64,000 nt of DNA from Anaeramoeba flamelloides (lineage: Eukaryota; Metamonada; Anaeramoebidae), in contig JANTQA010000060.1 of assembly GCA_027625915.1 (NCBI GenBank), forward strand, positions 6,820,001 to 6,884,000. The letters are read 5' to 3'. Below, one piece after another: positions 35,835-46,820 of this stretch. The translations under genes were made by a program, and so were the position numbers. Every line of letters begins with the position of its first letter. Position 1 is the first letter of the stretch. The notes below the pieces were generated by a model, which did no database searches, was not told the DNA's origin, and saw only the letters and a program-made list of their open reading frames with translations.

Positions 35835-37670
35835 CGAATATGAATAAGAACGATAATTTGAATTATGAAAAATCAACGAGTATAAATGAAATTAAAACTC
35901 AAACAAAAAGTGAAATTACTGAAAATACAGAAGATCCTGAATATTTTGAAAACATTGAAGATTTTGAAAATGAATTTATTGATGTTGATGTTAAATCAAA
36001 TAACAAGAAAGCTAAAACAAAAGATTTTCAAAATAGCAACAACACCATCGATGATGACGAATATGAAAATTATAAGAATTACATTGAAAAAATTGATTTT
36101 CTAAATTATTTAAATCAATTTTCTTCGAAAAAAAAATCAATTATTGATATTGAAACTTTATTAAATCGAGCCAAACGTTCCGAAAAAAAATTCAGTAATA
36201 ATTTTAATAAAAAAGATAGCCATCAAAATATAAGGGATGAAATGGAATTTGATTTATCTTTCGAATCTGAAAACGACCTAAAATCAAATTTAACTTCAAA
36301 TTCAATATCAGAATTAGAAAAAGAATTAAAAACGTCATCACAATCAGAAACTGAACTAAAATTAAAAGCATCATCATCCTCCTCATCCCCCTCATCCTCC
36401 TCATCCCCCTCATCCCCATCAGAACTGGGATCAAAATTAGAATCAAAAAAAAAAAAAAACTCAAAAACCACAACCACAACGACCTCATCGTTTTTCAAAA
36501 CTGAACCAAAAACAAAAAAACAACTAAATCCAAAGTTAAAATCAAATTATAATTCCAAAATTAAAATAGAAACCGAAAATTATAATGAATTTTTTGATTT
36601 TGATAAAATTCTCAAAAATAGTGAAAAAACTTTACAAAAAGTTTATAAACACGTTGACAATGATAATGAATTTATTGAAGTGTCAGTATATAATAAAAAA
36701 AAAAAAAAGAATCAAGAAAAAAATCAAGAAATTGAAAAAATCAAAAATGAAATCAAATTAAAGATTGAAAAAAAAAAAAAATTAAAAGAAAAAATTACAG
36801 AAATGAAAATAATTAATGAACAAAAAATCTTGAAAAGTAAAGAAAAGAATATAAAATTAAATTTCACAAAAGATGCAACAAAAGAAGAACTTTTTTCAAT
36901 TGGTCTATTAATTGAAAATATAAAGGAATTTCTATTTGTATCTGATTTATTAATTCAAAATATCATTCCATTTTTTGAATCATTTGATAAATGTAAAATC
37001 AATGTAAATAACCAAATTAAAGAATCAATCAAAAAAATTAATTTTATTTTAAATAATAATATCAGCTTAATTACTAATAAACAAATCTTAAATGAATTAA
37101 AAAACGAAGCAAATAGTTTATTAAATTCTTTTCAATTAATCAAAAAAGATGATGATTTCCATATAAATAAGAAATTAAAATTATTAGAAAAAAAAATTAA
37201 TAATAATAGTAAAAACAATAGAAACACAATCTCAATTTTAACTCAAAATTCTAAAAAAACTTTATCACTATCCATTCAAACGAATAAAAAATTAAGTTTA
37301 AATGATCAAATTATTAAAATTATTGATGATAACCTAAACACCCTAAATAATAATCATATTTTAATTACTTTACAAAAGATTAAAAAAAGTATGAGGCAAC
37401 ATTTTAATAATAAAAAAAATTTGAACTGTAAAAAAATTAATCAGAAATTTAATACAATTTTTTATAATCTTCTTTTTCTAAATTTATTTAAAAAAGAATT
37501 ATCAAAAGAAATTTTTTTAATTTTTTTTGAAAATAATTTAATTAATTATAATAAATCGAATTTCTTTCAAACAAAAATAAAAAAAAGTCAAAGAAAGGGA
37601 ATAGAGAAAGGGAAAGGAAAAGGAAAGGAAAATGAAATTAAAAATAAAAAGAAAAATAAAAATAAAAATG

Positions 37671-37703
<33 letters not shown>

Positions 37704-40081
37704 AGATAAATCATAATAACACGGTAAAGGAGAAAGAAACAAATCTAAAAACACAAATACAAACAGAGTTATTAAAAAAATATTATTATAAAAAAATTCA
37801 AAAATTAATTTATTTAATTATTAATAATGGAATTATTGATTTACCACATTTTGATCAAATAATTATATTTTTTAATTTATTATTAGATAGATTTGAAATA
37901 ATTAATTATGAAAAAATTTCCAATTCAATCTTAATTCAAATATTAAAAAATTGTTTAAGTAAAGCTTTTTCAATTTTAATAAATGAAATTTCAAATAAAA
38001 ATATTGATTTAAAAAACTTTTTAAATAACAATAACGCAATGGAATTAATTAATTTTAAAACAATAAAATATCATGAATTTGATAATGATCAAAACGAAAG
38101 CGAAATCGAAAGCGAAAACGAAAGTGAAAGTAAAAGTGCAAATGAAAGTGAAAGTGAAAATGAAAATGAAAGTGGAAATAAAAAGAATAATAAAAATGAA
38201 AGTGAAAATAAAAAGAATAATAAAAATAAAAGTGAAAGAGAAAGCGGAAGTGAAAGTGAAAATGAAAGTGAAAATGAAAATAGTGATAAAATTAATAATA
38301 ATAATTTAAAAATATTCAAATATTTCAATAAAAATGAATATAATTTATTAATCAAATTATTTCAATTTTTTCAAAAATTTGAATTCAAAAATAAAAAATT
38401 AATAAAAAAAATAGGTTCATTCTTATTCCAATTTTCAGAATACTTTGGTATTTTAATACCATTTATTGAGTTTGCAATTAAGTGCCAAACAATAATAAGT
38501 TCAAATTATGAACAAATTTTTGGTGAAAATTCATTATTATATTACTTTTTTTTAGAATATAATTTATATTATGGTAAAGAATTTTTACTGATCACTTTAA
38601 GGAAAACTATAAAATTAATTAATGAAAAGGAAATAACCTTTAATAAATATAGTTCTAATCAAAGTAACAACGATGATAACGATCAAAATTATGAGAATGA
38701 AAACCAAAATATAAAAAACGAAAATAAAAATAGTAATAGTCAAGAAAATCTTATTAATAAGAACGATGATAAAATTAAAAAATATAATTTATTTTTAAAA
38801 AATCAAGAAAATTTAAAACAATATTTCCCAATTTTATTATCAGATATTTTTATTTCTCAAAAGCATTTACCGGCCCAATTTAAATTTATTTGTTTAGAAT
38901 TGAAAAATAATATTGAAACAAAGTTCCCCAATGAAACGTATTTAATACTGAACAGATTTCTATTTGATGGACTTTATTGCCCGGCGATTGAAGATCCATA
39001 TAAATTTTCCATTATCAGAAACCAAGAAGATGTACAAAAAAACCAGCAATTACAAAACTTCCAATACTTGTCGAATATTTTAAAAAGATTTGCTCATGGC
39101 CAGGTATTGGAATTAATTCATAAAGATTCAAAGAAAGAAAAAAAATTGAAAAAAATTAATAAAATCTTTTCAAAAAATTTCCCAAAAAGGTCCATTTTTA
39201 TAAAAAATTGTTGTCGAATTAGAAATAGAAATGATTATGAAAACAAATTATCCAATGCGCACAAATCATTTCCAAATTATAAATTGCAAAAGTCTTTTAA
39301 TTCACAGTTATTATCAAAAACGTGTATCGAGCAAATGAAGCAATTTGTGAAAATGAAAAAAGTATACCAATCAGAATTCTTTATGCAAAACATTAAATTA
39401 ATTTTGCAAGATTTACAAAAAACAAATGTCGACTCAAGTATCATTAGCGGGCAATTGATCAATTTGATCACCCAATTGAAAGAAAAACTACCGATCACTC
39501 TTGCCAAATTCCGCCCAAAAACACCCAGGGGCCATAAAAAAAAAAGATCATGGACAATACATTCCAAAAATAATAATCCCCTAAATCATACACGCCGTCT
39601 AACTAAGCAGGAAAAACAACAGCAATTGGAAGAATTAAACATATCAATACATGGTTCATCATCTTCATCATCATTATCATTCAAAAAAAATCCGACAAAA
39701 TATTTCCAAAAGAATAGAATAATTAAAATATGGAACACAATTAAAGATGAGGAATCTTTAAAAGAAAGTTTTGGATTTCTTCAACAAAATACCAATAAAA
39801 AACTTGCCACTAAATGGACAAAAAAATATTTCATTTTAAAAAAAAATAGATTTGTGATATTTAGAAAACGACCCAAAAATAATAAAAGTTTTCCAACGAA
39901 CATTATCAAGATTACAGAATTAACAGAAATTAGAGATATAACCAAAAAAAAAACTAAAAAAAAACATTTAATTTTGATTTTAAATCCTAAATTACATGGA
40001 CAAATTTTAATTGGGATGAAAAGTAAATCGGAACAAAATAAATGGAAAGATGTGTTTGAAATTGCCAAATCATTGATCTAG
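33667..40081 (+). CDS. Giant low-complexity protein with RasGAP-like domain (both key arginines absent) and C-terminal PH domain
   Basis: Predicted 2102 residues. A 9-nt first exon (ATG AGC CAC, 33667-33675) is joined over a 106-bp intron (GTAAAC...TATAG) to 33782. The splice adds SSQNIERLLERV, a copy of a motif repeated later, which favours it over an ATG at 33824. The first ~900 residues are Lys/Glu/Asn/Gln-rich with a (KE)n tract near 35500-35585, a poly-Asn run near 35797-35830 and a poly-Ser patch. A short LLxKVK/LLNRAK motif recurs. A RasGAP-like fold covers about 1545-1790: IFGENSLL...GKEFLLITLRKTIKLI, LPAQFKFIC, NRFLFDGLYCPAI. The arginine finger is Gly1584 and the FLR arginine is Gly1733, so GAP catalysis is unlikely. 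A PH domain spans about 1997-2100 (GFLQQ, WTKKYFILKK, KWKDVFEIA). I infer a membrane-recruited Ras-binding scaffold. Confidence 0.85.
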
Positions 40082-41794
40082 CTTGATAGAAATTTGTTTG
40101 AGATACCAAAAGAAAAATTAAAAATTCTGATTGTTTTGAATTAAAAAATTTGAAATAAAGGCGCACAAGTGCATGTATTATAAAATGATGACAGAATTTG
40201 GAATTTTTGGAATCAAGGATATATTTCATCTAGTTTTTATAATTATTTATTTATTTATTTATTATTTTTTGATTAATTGCTCATTAAACAAAAAATAAAA
40301 TTAAAAAAAAATTTATATTTTTTAAATTCAAAATTAACATGATTTATATTCACGTTATCAAAATTTATAGTATAACTGTAATTATAGGAAAAGAGAGAAC
40401 CACCGGAATATCATACAAATATATGCCATTCCTGACAAGATTGAAAAAATTTTGAAAACAATTACTTTTTCCTCAATTTGAAAAATCCCATCACCAATAT
40501 CTATTAACTTCCCTGATAAGCATGTTGATGAAACTGAGCAACGATAAAAATTTCAAAACAAAAATGAAAATAAAAAAAATTTTTTTTTTTTTTTTTTTAA
40601 TAAATTGGATTTTTCAGAAAATGAACAAGAGCAAAAAAAAAAGGTGATAAATGGACATAATATTCATCAAAGGATAATAAAAGTACCAGGTTTTATTCTT
40701 TTGGAATATCATCAACAATAATAAGAAGGCTGTCTTTGGTTGTTAAAGACCAAGATCAGTTTACTATTAAAATCATTTCCGTTAATAGAACTTAAAGATT
40801 ACGCAATTTTCGAACAAAAAATCAAAATCATCAATTGTTTTCTGAATCATCTAAACATAAATCATTTTGTTTTAGGAATTATTATTTTTTTGAGAAAAAA
40901 AAAAAACAACACAAATAACTTGCAAGAATGAGACTTATTTTTAAAAAAGATAAACATTCATTACCTTTGTATATCCTTATCAACAAATACCATATTTGAA
41001 GTTTTATAATCAACATTATTAAATTGTTTAATTTTATTTTATTAAGATTTCAGATCTTTCTTTATCTTTTTCGGTTTTGTTTTTTTTTCATTCGTAATTT
41101 GTTTTTTTTTGATATTGTTTAATTAATGGATTTGAAACAATATTTTGAATTGAAAAAAAAATATTTTCCTCCAAAAATGTTTAAAAAATGCTGGAATTTT
41201 TTATTTTTTTCTGTAATTGCTTTCAACAATATCTCTTTGACTTTCAGATCAAAAAGTCAACATTTAAATCATTACTGAAACATTTTTTGACTTTGGGGAA
41301 AACTATAATTCTAAAGAAGGTAATTGTAATTTTCTTGATCAATACATAAAGGATCGTGAAGAAAAAATATTGATAAAAAATCTTTTGTTTCTTCAAATTT
41401 ATTATTATAAATCTGAATTAGAGAAAATGATTGAAAAAGTTTTTCAATTGTCCTGAATGTCAATTTTTAAGTGAAAAAAACCATATTTTTTGTAAAAATT
41501 AAATTTAATCCTTAGTTAATATCAAAAACATTAATAGGTAATTGGATTTAGAAACTAATTAAAAATCATTCTCATATTTCAAAATATTAATAATATTTTC
41601 AAGTTTTTTAGTTTGAAAAAAAACTTTAAAACTGTTTTTTTTTATTATTATTTAAGAGAGGGATTATTGACCCCTCTTATTTGCCCGAATTCCTAAATTT
41701 TTTCTATAGGAACGTTATTAAAGACTCAAAAATAAGTCTATTACCCGCTAAGGCTAATAAGCAGGTTGAATCTTAAAAACTTTAAAACTTATTA
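40082..41794. other. Intergenic stretch, no gene recognised
   Basis: The 3' flank of the RasGAP-like gene is followed by AT-rich sequence. 41655-41765 is slightly more GC-rich and of mixed composition, but has no coding frame I can support. Confidence 0.45.
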
Positions 41795-42332
41795 TATAAT
41801 CTAAATTCCAAAAATTTGGACACGGTTTAAACGGTGGAAAGAACTTCAATACTACACTTTAAATTCAATTTGGAAAGAATTTTGATTTTACAAACTATTT
41901 CATTTTTTGTATTTTTTGTTTTGTTTTCATTAAATTTTTTGTAGTTAAGTAATCTGTTTCATTAGATCTGATTTTTTTTTTAATGGTTGATAGAAGGTTA
42001 GTGTTGAGTTTGTTTAATTGAAAAATAACATACAATTGTTCCATAGTATCTTATCATTTGATCGATCAATAATTGTTGGTTAAATTTCAACAAATTTACT
42101 ATTACAATTTTTATTTCAGATCGTTGCATTATTTTGGACCACATACCAATTTTTATTGTTGAGTTTTGTATTTTTTTTTTTTTTTTTGGATTAAAATGAT
42201 TATTTATTAAAACATTAATACTTGGGTACTTAAATATATTTTTTATATTCCGTTTGGAAAAATACAATAAATTGGGTTTTTTTGCCTATTTTTGATTTTG
42301 GGTGTGTCCAAATTTTTGGAATGGGGTTTATA
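41795..42332. mobile_element. MITE family A, copy 3 (538 bp)
   Basis: Left end TATAATCTAAATTCC leading to AAAAATTTGGACAC; right end GTGTCCAAATTTTTGGAAT leading to GGGGTTTATA. Collinear with 6043-6580 throughout. Confidence 0.8.
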
Positions 42333-44308
42333 TATAAAATTGTTTGTTCTGACAATTGATATGAGAATTTTTTTTTTGATACACAAATCACATTTTAATA
42401 CACTATACTCATGATACATATATCAAAAATGAAAAAAAAAATGTGTGTTATAAAAATATAAAAAAGACGGATAATGAGTATATTAAAAAGACCATCTTTC
42501 ATCTTTCGAATTTTGATTATCGGTCATATTTTTAATTGAAAAAATAAAAGATTTAGAAAAACATGCCCAGATGTTTACAGATAATTCAATTTTAATAATG
42601 GAAGGGTAAATATCTTAATTGATAAAAAAAAATAATAAAAATCTTATATAATTATTCAACTATTTGAGATGAGCAGAAACACTGATAAAATATCAAAAAA
42701 AAAAAATTATCGAAAAGTCATATTTAGGTATTTTACTCAAAAAAGTAAAAAAGTTAGAAAAAAATTAAAAAAAAAGTCAGAGATAGTTTGAAAAAATAAA
42801 ACTTATTTTAACCAAAAAAAAAATAAAATAGATAATGTGACATAATTACAAATGTTCAACTAAATATACATTGATCAATTATAATAGGAATAGAAATATA
42901 TGACTTCATATCTTCAGATTCCAAAATGATTTCAACACAATAGATGTTTGGATAAATAAAAAGGGGCAAAGTATTTTTAAAAATTTATTCGGAAACTACA
43001 AGAATAATTTATATACAGTAACAAAAATTGATTAAGTCGAGATTTCAATCAATAAAAGAAGATGTGAACTCAAATAGAAAATATAACTTCTTACTTTTTA
43101 ACAAATTTACAAAAAAATTAAAATTTCCAAAAAAGATGAAAATATCAATTGTAAATAAAAAATATAAAAGTACCAAATACGAATAAAATCATTTTAGAGA
43201 AAATTTAATAATATTTATTTCTGGATGGCGAATTCAAGAAAATTTAACACCCTTTTATGTAATAATAATTCTAAGAAATATCCTTGTTGTAAATTATTTT
43301 CAAATGGATAGATATTTTTCATTTTTGAAATTAAAATTAATGAAGTAAAATTATGATTTCTTTTTATTTAATCATGAAAATAAAGATTGGGATAGTAATT
43401 TTGAGATTGTATTTTTTATTTCTAAACGTGTATTGGTTGTCCGAATAAAAAAGAAAACAAAATAAAACCTAACCATTTTGGAAAAAAAGTGAAAAAGGGG
43501 ATAAAAATAATACACAGTTTTTCATTAGGAGCATTACTGAAAAAGAAAAGTGAAATCAATAAAAAGAAGAAACCCATTAACTTCAAATAATAATCCATTA
43601 GACTGTTTTCAACCAACCCAATAATACAATTTAAATCTACTTTCTTATTGAAATTGTTGATGTGGTTTTGGAGATCCCAAAAATATCCAATTTTTTGAAC
43701 AAACTTTTAATAATTGATCAATCAAAAAACAAAAGAAACATATTAAAAGATAGTATTAAAAAACTGTTATTGTGTTGGATACTTGATTTTGTCTTTATTT
43801 ATTTATTTTTTCTTTTTTTAATTGATCGTACTTTTCATTTTCAGTAATTTTCACAGTGAAAACCATGTTTCAATTTTTTACCCGGTTTCACTGTTTTTCC
43901 ACATGGTAACAACATTTTCCCCAAATTCAAAAAAAAAATTACAAATTATTTTATACTAGTTTATTCCTTTAAAAAACATGAAAGGCTAAATTTTTCACAT
44001 TTATTTTTAATTTAGGAAATTAGAAAAAAATCCTAAGAATTTTATATTTATTTCTCAAATTTTAAGTTAAGAAATTTCACAAATAACAAAAGTGAAATTC
44101 ATATGTTTATGATAAAAATCAGAAAAAAGAGTTATAATTTATATCTCAGAACAGGATTTAACATGTTAAATTATTTTATTAGGGTCTGACTTTTATGTCT
44201 ATATTTGTATTTTATTTTTTTTTTGTATCTTAATTTTCTTTCAGATCTATGACTTAAAAGTGGAAGGAATACCATAAACAGAAAACAATTCTCTTTTTGT
44301 GACAAGAA
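42333..44308. other. Gene-free stretch with a family C fragment near 44180-44268
   Basis: Short frames only. Near the end, ATGACTTAAAAGTGGAAG resembles the terminal arm of family C MITEs, so a decayed copy probably lies here. Confidence 0.4.
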
Positions 44309-45076
44309 AATTAGAAAAAAAATTCAAAATTTTACACACAGTTAAAACGGTTCAGAGAATCACAATAATATAATTTCATTCAAATTGGAAATAATTTTGA
44401 TTTTTGTAAAAATAAGAAAATCTCTTTTTCATCTTTTTTTGAATTACGTGACTAATTTTGGTTCTATTGGAAATTTTTTTTTCGAACAGTAGATATTATA
44501 CGAAAGTTATATTGTTCAAAATAAAAGTATTTAAATATATTTAATTGATAGTTATCTAACCATTGGATAAATCAATATTCCTAATAGAAAGTAAACAAAT
44601 TTATCATTTCATATTTACACTTGTTATCTCCAAAATTTTTAACATACCCAGATAATTTATTAGTATTAATAATTATTTATTTTTTATTTTGTGAGTATTG
44701 TAATTTATAAACAAGTGTTAACATTTCAATTAGTGAATGGTTCTACTATTTGTTGCAAAATAAAAGGAACAAAATTTTCATTCAGCTTTCCAAAAAATGA
44801 TTTTAAAAGAATAATATCCAATTTAAATTCTTTAATTCTGGAAATCAGTTGTTGTATTAATTTCCGTTTTTTTCTAATTGTACAATTTGGCGATTTATTT
44901 TAATTCTTGGTGTTTTTAATTGTTTGTTCTTTTATTTTTGGAAAGCCAAATGAAAATTTTGTTCCATTTATTTTACAATCAACAGTAATTTGGTATTTTT
45001 ACATGAATTGATTAAATAAGATTTTTTTTTCAAAAATTGAATTTTGGTGTATTAAAAATAATGAATTGGGGTTAGG
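44309..45076. mobile_element. MITE family A', interrupted by a family B MITE
   Basis: Collinear with 29829-30366 (CACAATAATATAATTTCATT, ATCAATATTCCTAATAGA, GTGTTAACATTTCAATTAG) up to 44745, and again from 44986 to AATTGGGGTT. Removing the family B insert (with one TA) leaves about 526-538 bp, the family's usual length. Confidence 0.7.
44746..44985. mobile_element. MITE family B, copy 2 (240 bp), inserted into a family A' MITE
   Basis: Left arm CTATTTGTTGCAAAATAA, then GGAACAAAATTTTCATTC; right arm is the inverted copy ending TTTTACAATCAACAG. The inverted repeats are about 50 bp long. TA flanks it at 44744-44745 and 44986-44987. Uninterrupted family A' copies lack it. Confidence 0.8.
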
Positions 45077-45079
45077 AAA

Positions 45080-45146
45080 AATTGTCTTAATTTGAGATTT
45101 CCTTCGAGCCATAAATTTTGTTGATAGTGTGTATTAAAAATGAAAC
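45080..45146. mobile_element. Family C MITE, right-arm remnant
   Basis: GTCTTAATTTGAGATTTCC, CATAAATTTTGTTGATAG and GTATTAAAAATGAAACT match in order the right arm of the complete family C element (18495-18691), with many changes. The left arm is not seen. Confidence 0.45.
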
Positions 45147-45611
45147 TTATTAAATTGTTGAAATAATCAAAAAAAAAATTTTGTAATTGAAGCAAATAAA
45201 ACATTTTATATCTTTTTTTATATATCTAAATCAATTTTGCTGATCCCATTGATGTATTTAAAACAAAAGTAACCAAATTAATAACAAAATCGGAATAGTA
45301 ACGATTTAAAAAACATTCATTTAGGTTTCCATAACAGAAAGGGGAAATAAAAATTGTTAGGACAAAAAAGTTGTTGTTTTAGGAAAAAAATAAAAAAAAA
45401 AAACTTCAAAAATTAAGAGCAACCTTAAATGAAAAATAAAAAAAAAATATCCATAACGGAAATATGAGAACACAAGAAACCGACAAAACAATTTTGTTGT
45501 ATTTTACTTTCTTTAAATTGTGATGAAAAGTTTTCATTAAAGTCTGATTTTGAGAATTTTTTTTATTTTTTTTCAATTCACAACAATCATTTAATATTTC
45601 TTTAATTTTTA

Positions 45612-46820
45612 ATGAGTGGAATCAGTCGATCATCTTCTTCGGGTGGGCTATTTTCAAGCCGATCGTCTAGTAGACAAAGTGGTGGTTCTTTGTTTAGCTC
45701 ACGAGCACGCTCAAACTCTGGATCATCTGGTGGAACAAGGAGCGGATCTTTATTTAGCTCACGAGCGGGATCCAACACTGGGACAGGAAGTGGAACAAGG
45801 AGCGGATCATTGTTTAGCTCACGTTCTAGATCCAACTCTGGATCGTCTGGTGGAACGAGGAGCGGATCTTTATTTAGCTCACGCTCAGGATCAAACACAG
45901 GGACAGGAAGTGGAACGAGGAGCGGATCTTTGTTTAGCTCACGTTCGGGATCAAACACCAATACTGGGACAAGAAGTTCTTCTCTGTTTAGCTCGAGGAA
46001 CACATCAACCACAAATTATAATAATAACGCTGCACAAGAAAACGAGCAGCAAAGAACAATCGACCCCAGCGAGCAAATCGGAAACATTGTTGATGCCTAC
46101 AATGTCGAAAGTGAACGGTGCCAATTTAAATTTGTCTTTTATAATAACCTTTCGCAAGGGCAGCAAATCCAAGTCCCAAAGCCACAAAACGTGAACGAAA
46201 CCTTTTGGGCCTTAGCAATCCAAAACAACCCAGATCCGCTTCGGTTTATTCCCGTCTTGGTCGTCGGGTTTGAAGATTTAAAAAATAGAATGGAAAAACA
46301 AAAAAGCTTATTAAAAGAGCAAATGAAATCCTTACAGAGGATCTTACAGGTAATTGAGAACCTCGAACACCACCATGAATTAAAAACAAAAAAGCGTTTA
46401 GAGCAATACAAAAGAAAGCAAATTGTTTTGGCTCAAAAATTATTAAACGTTCTTTGGAAGCTCGAGGTAATTAAGGCAAAAGAAATCGAATTCCAAATGG
46501 ATGAAGAAATTTTTAGAAAAAAAATTGAAAGTATTTTCAATGAAATTAACCAACCAAACAAATACAGAAAAAAATTAGACACACTCGTAGGTAGAATACA
46601 CGTCGCCGAAGATCTTTTAATTACAAATTTTGAAAGACAAAACCAAAAACAAGTCGAAATTTCCGAAGAAAGCAAACAAAATATTTTTAAACTTTTAAAA
46701 CAACAACAAGACGGACTTGAACATATTACCAAAATTTTAGAAACAGACTCACGCACAGTTCAAACCGTTTCTGAAAAAATGAAAAATCTTGATTCCGAAG
46801 ATTTGGATCAAAAATTTTAA
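45612..46820 (+). CDS. NUP54: Nucleoporin Nup54 with LFSSR repeats in place of FG repeats
   Basis: 402 residues, no intron seen. Residues 1-140 are Ser/Gly/Arg/Thr-rich and hold seven copies of LFSSR, five of them spaced exactly 20 residues apart. No Phe-Gly dipeptide occurs anywhere in the protein. Residues about 195-225 carry the Nup54 signature WALAIQNNPDPLRFIPVLVV followed by GFEDL. The remaining ~175 residues are the helical region that in other eukaryotes binds Nup62 and Nup58 in the central channel: KRLEQYKRKQIVLAQKLL, then EEIFRKKIESIFNEINQPNK and the RKKLDTLVGRI element. The ATG at 45612 is the natural start. The family role is to hold FG repeats that form the permeability barrier. 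Here the repeat region is basic and FS-based, so barrier behaviour must differ or other Nups supply FG. Codon use is more GC-rich than in neighbouring genes. Confidence 0.92.
   Translation: MSGISRSSSSGGLFSSRSSSRQSGGSLFSSRARSNSGSSGGTRSGSLFSSRAGSNTGTGSGTRSGSLFSSRSRSNSGSSGGTRSGSLFSSRSGSNTGTGSGTRSGSLFSSRSGSNTNTGTRSSSLFSSRNTSTTNYNNNAAQENEQQRTIDPSEQIGNIVDAYNVESERCQFKFVFYNNLSQGQQIQVPKPQNVNETFWALAIQNNPDPLRFIPVLVVGFEDLKNRMEKQKSLLKEQMKSLQRILQVIENLEHHHELKTKKRLEQYKRKQIVLAQKLLNVLWKLEVIKAKEIEFQMDEEIFRKKIESIFNEINQPNKYRKKLDTLVGRIHVAEDLLITNFERQNQKQVEISEESKQNIFKLLKQQQDGLEHITKILETDSRTVQTVSEKMKNLDSEDLDQKF
45690..45991 (+). repeat. 60-bp coding tandem repeat in nup54
   Basis: Five units of 60 bp (the last shorter) each encode one LFSSR core plus a spacer of type S-x-SNTGTGSGTRSGS. 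Alternate spacers resemble each other more (SNSGSSGGTRSG against SNTGTGSGTRSG), suggesting growth by duplication of a 120-bp pair. Confidence 0.85.

Noticed and set aside
45602-46012. 136-residue antisense frame opposite nup54
   Set aside because: It is the shadow of the 60-bp coding repeats, and its Leu/Pro/Asp/Glu repeats have no independent support.
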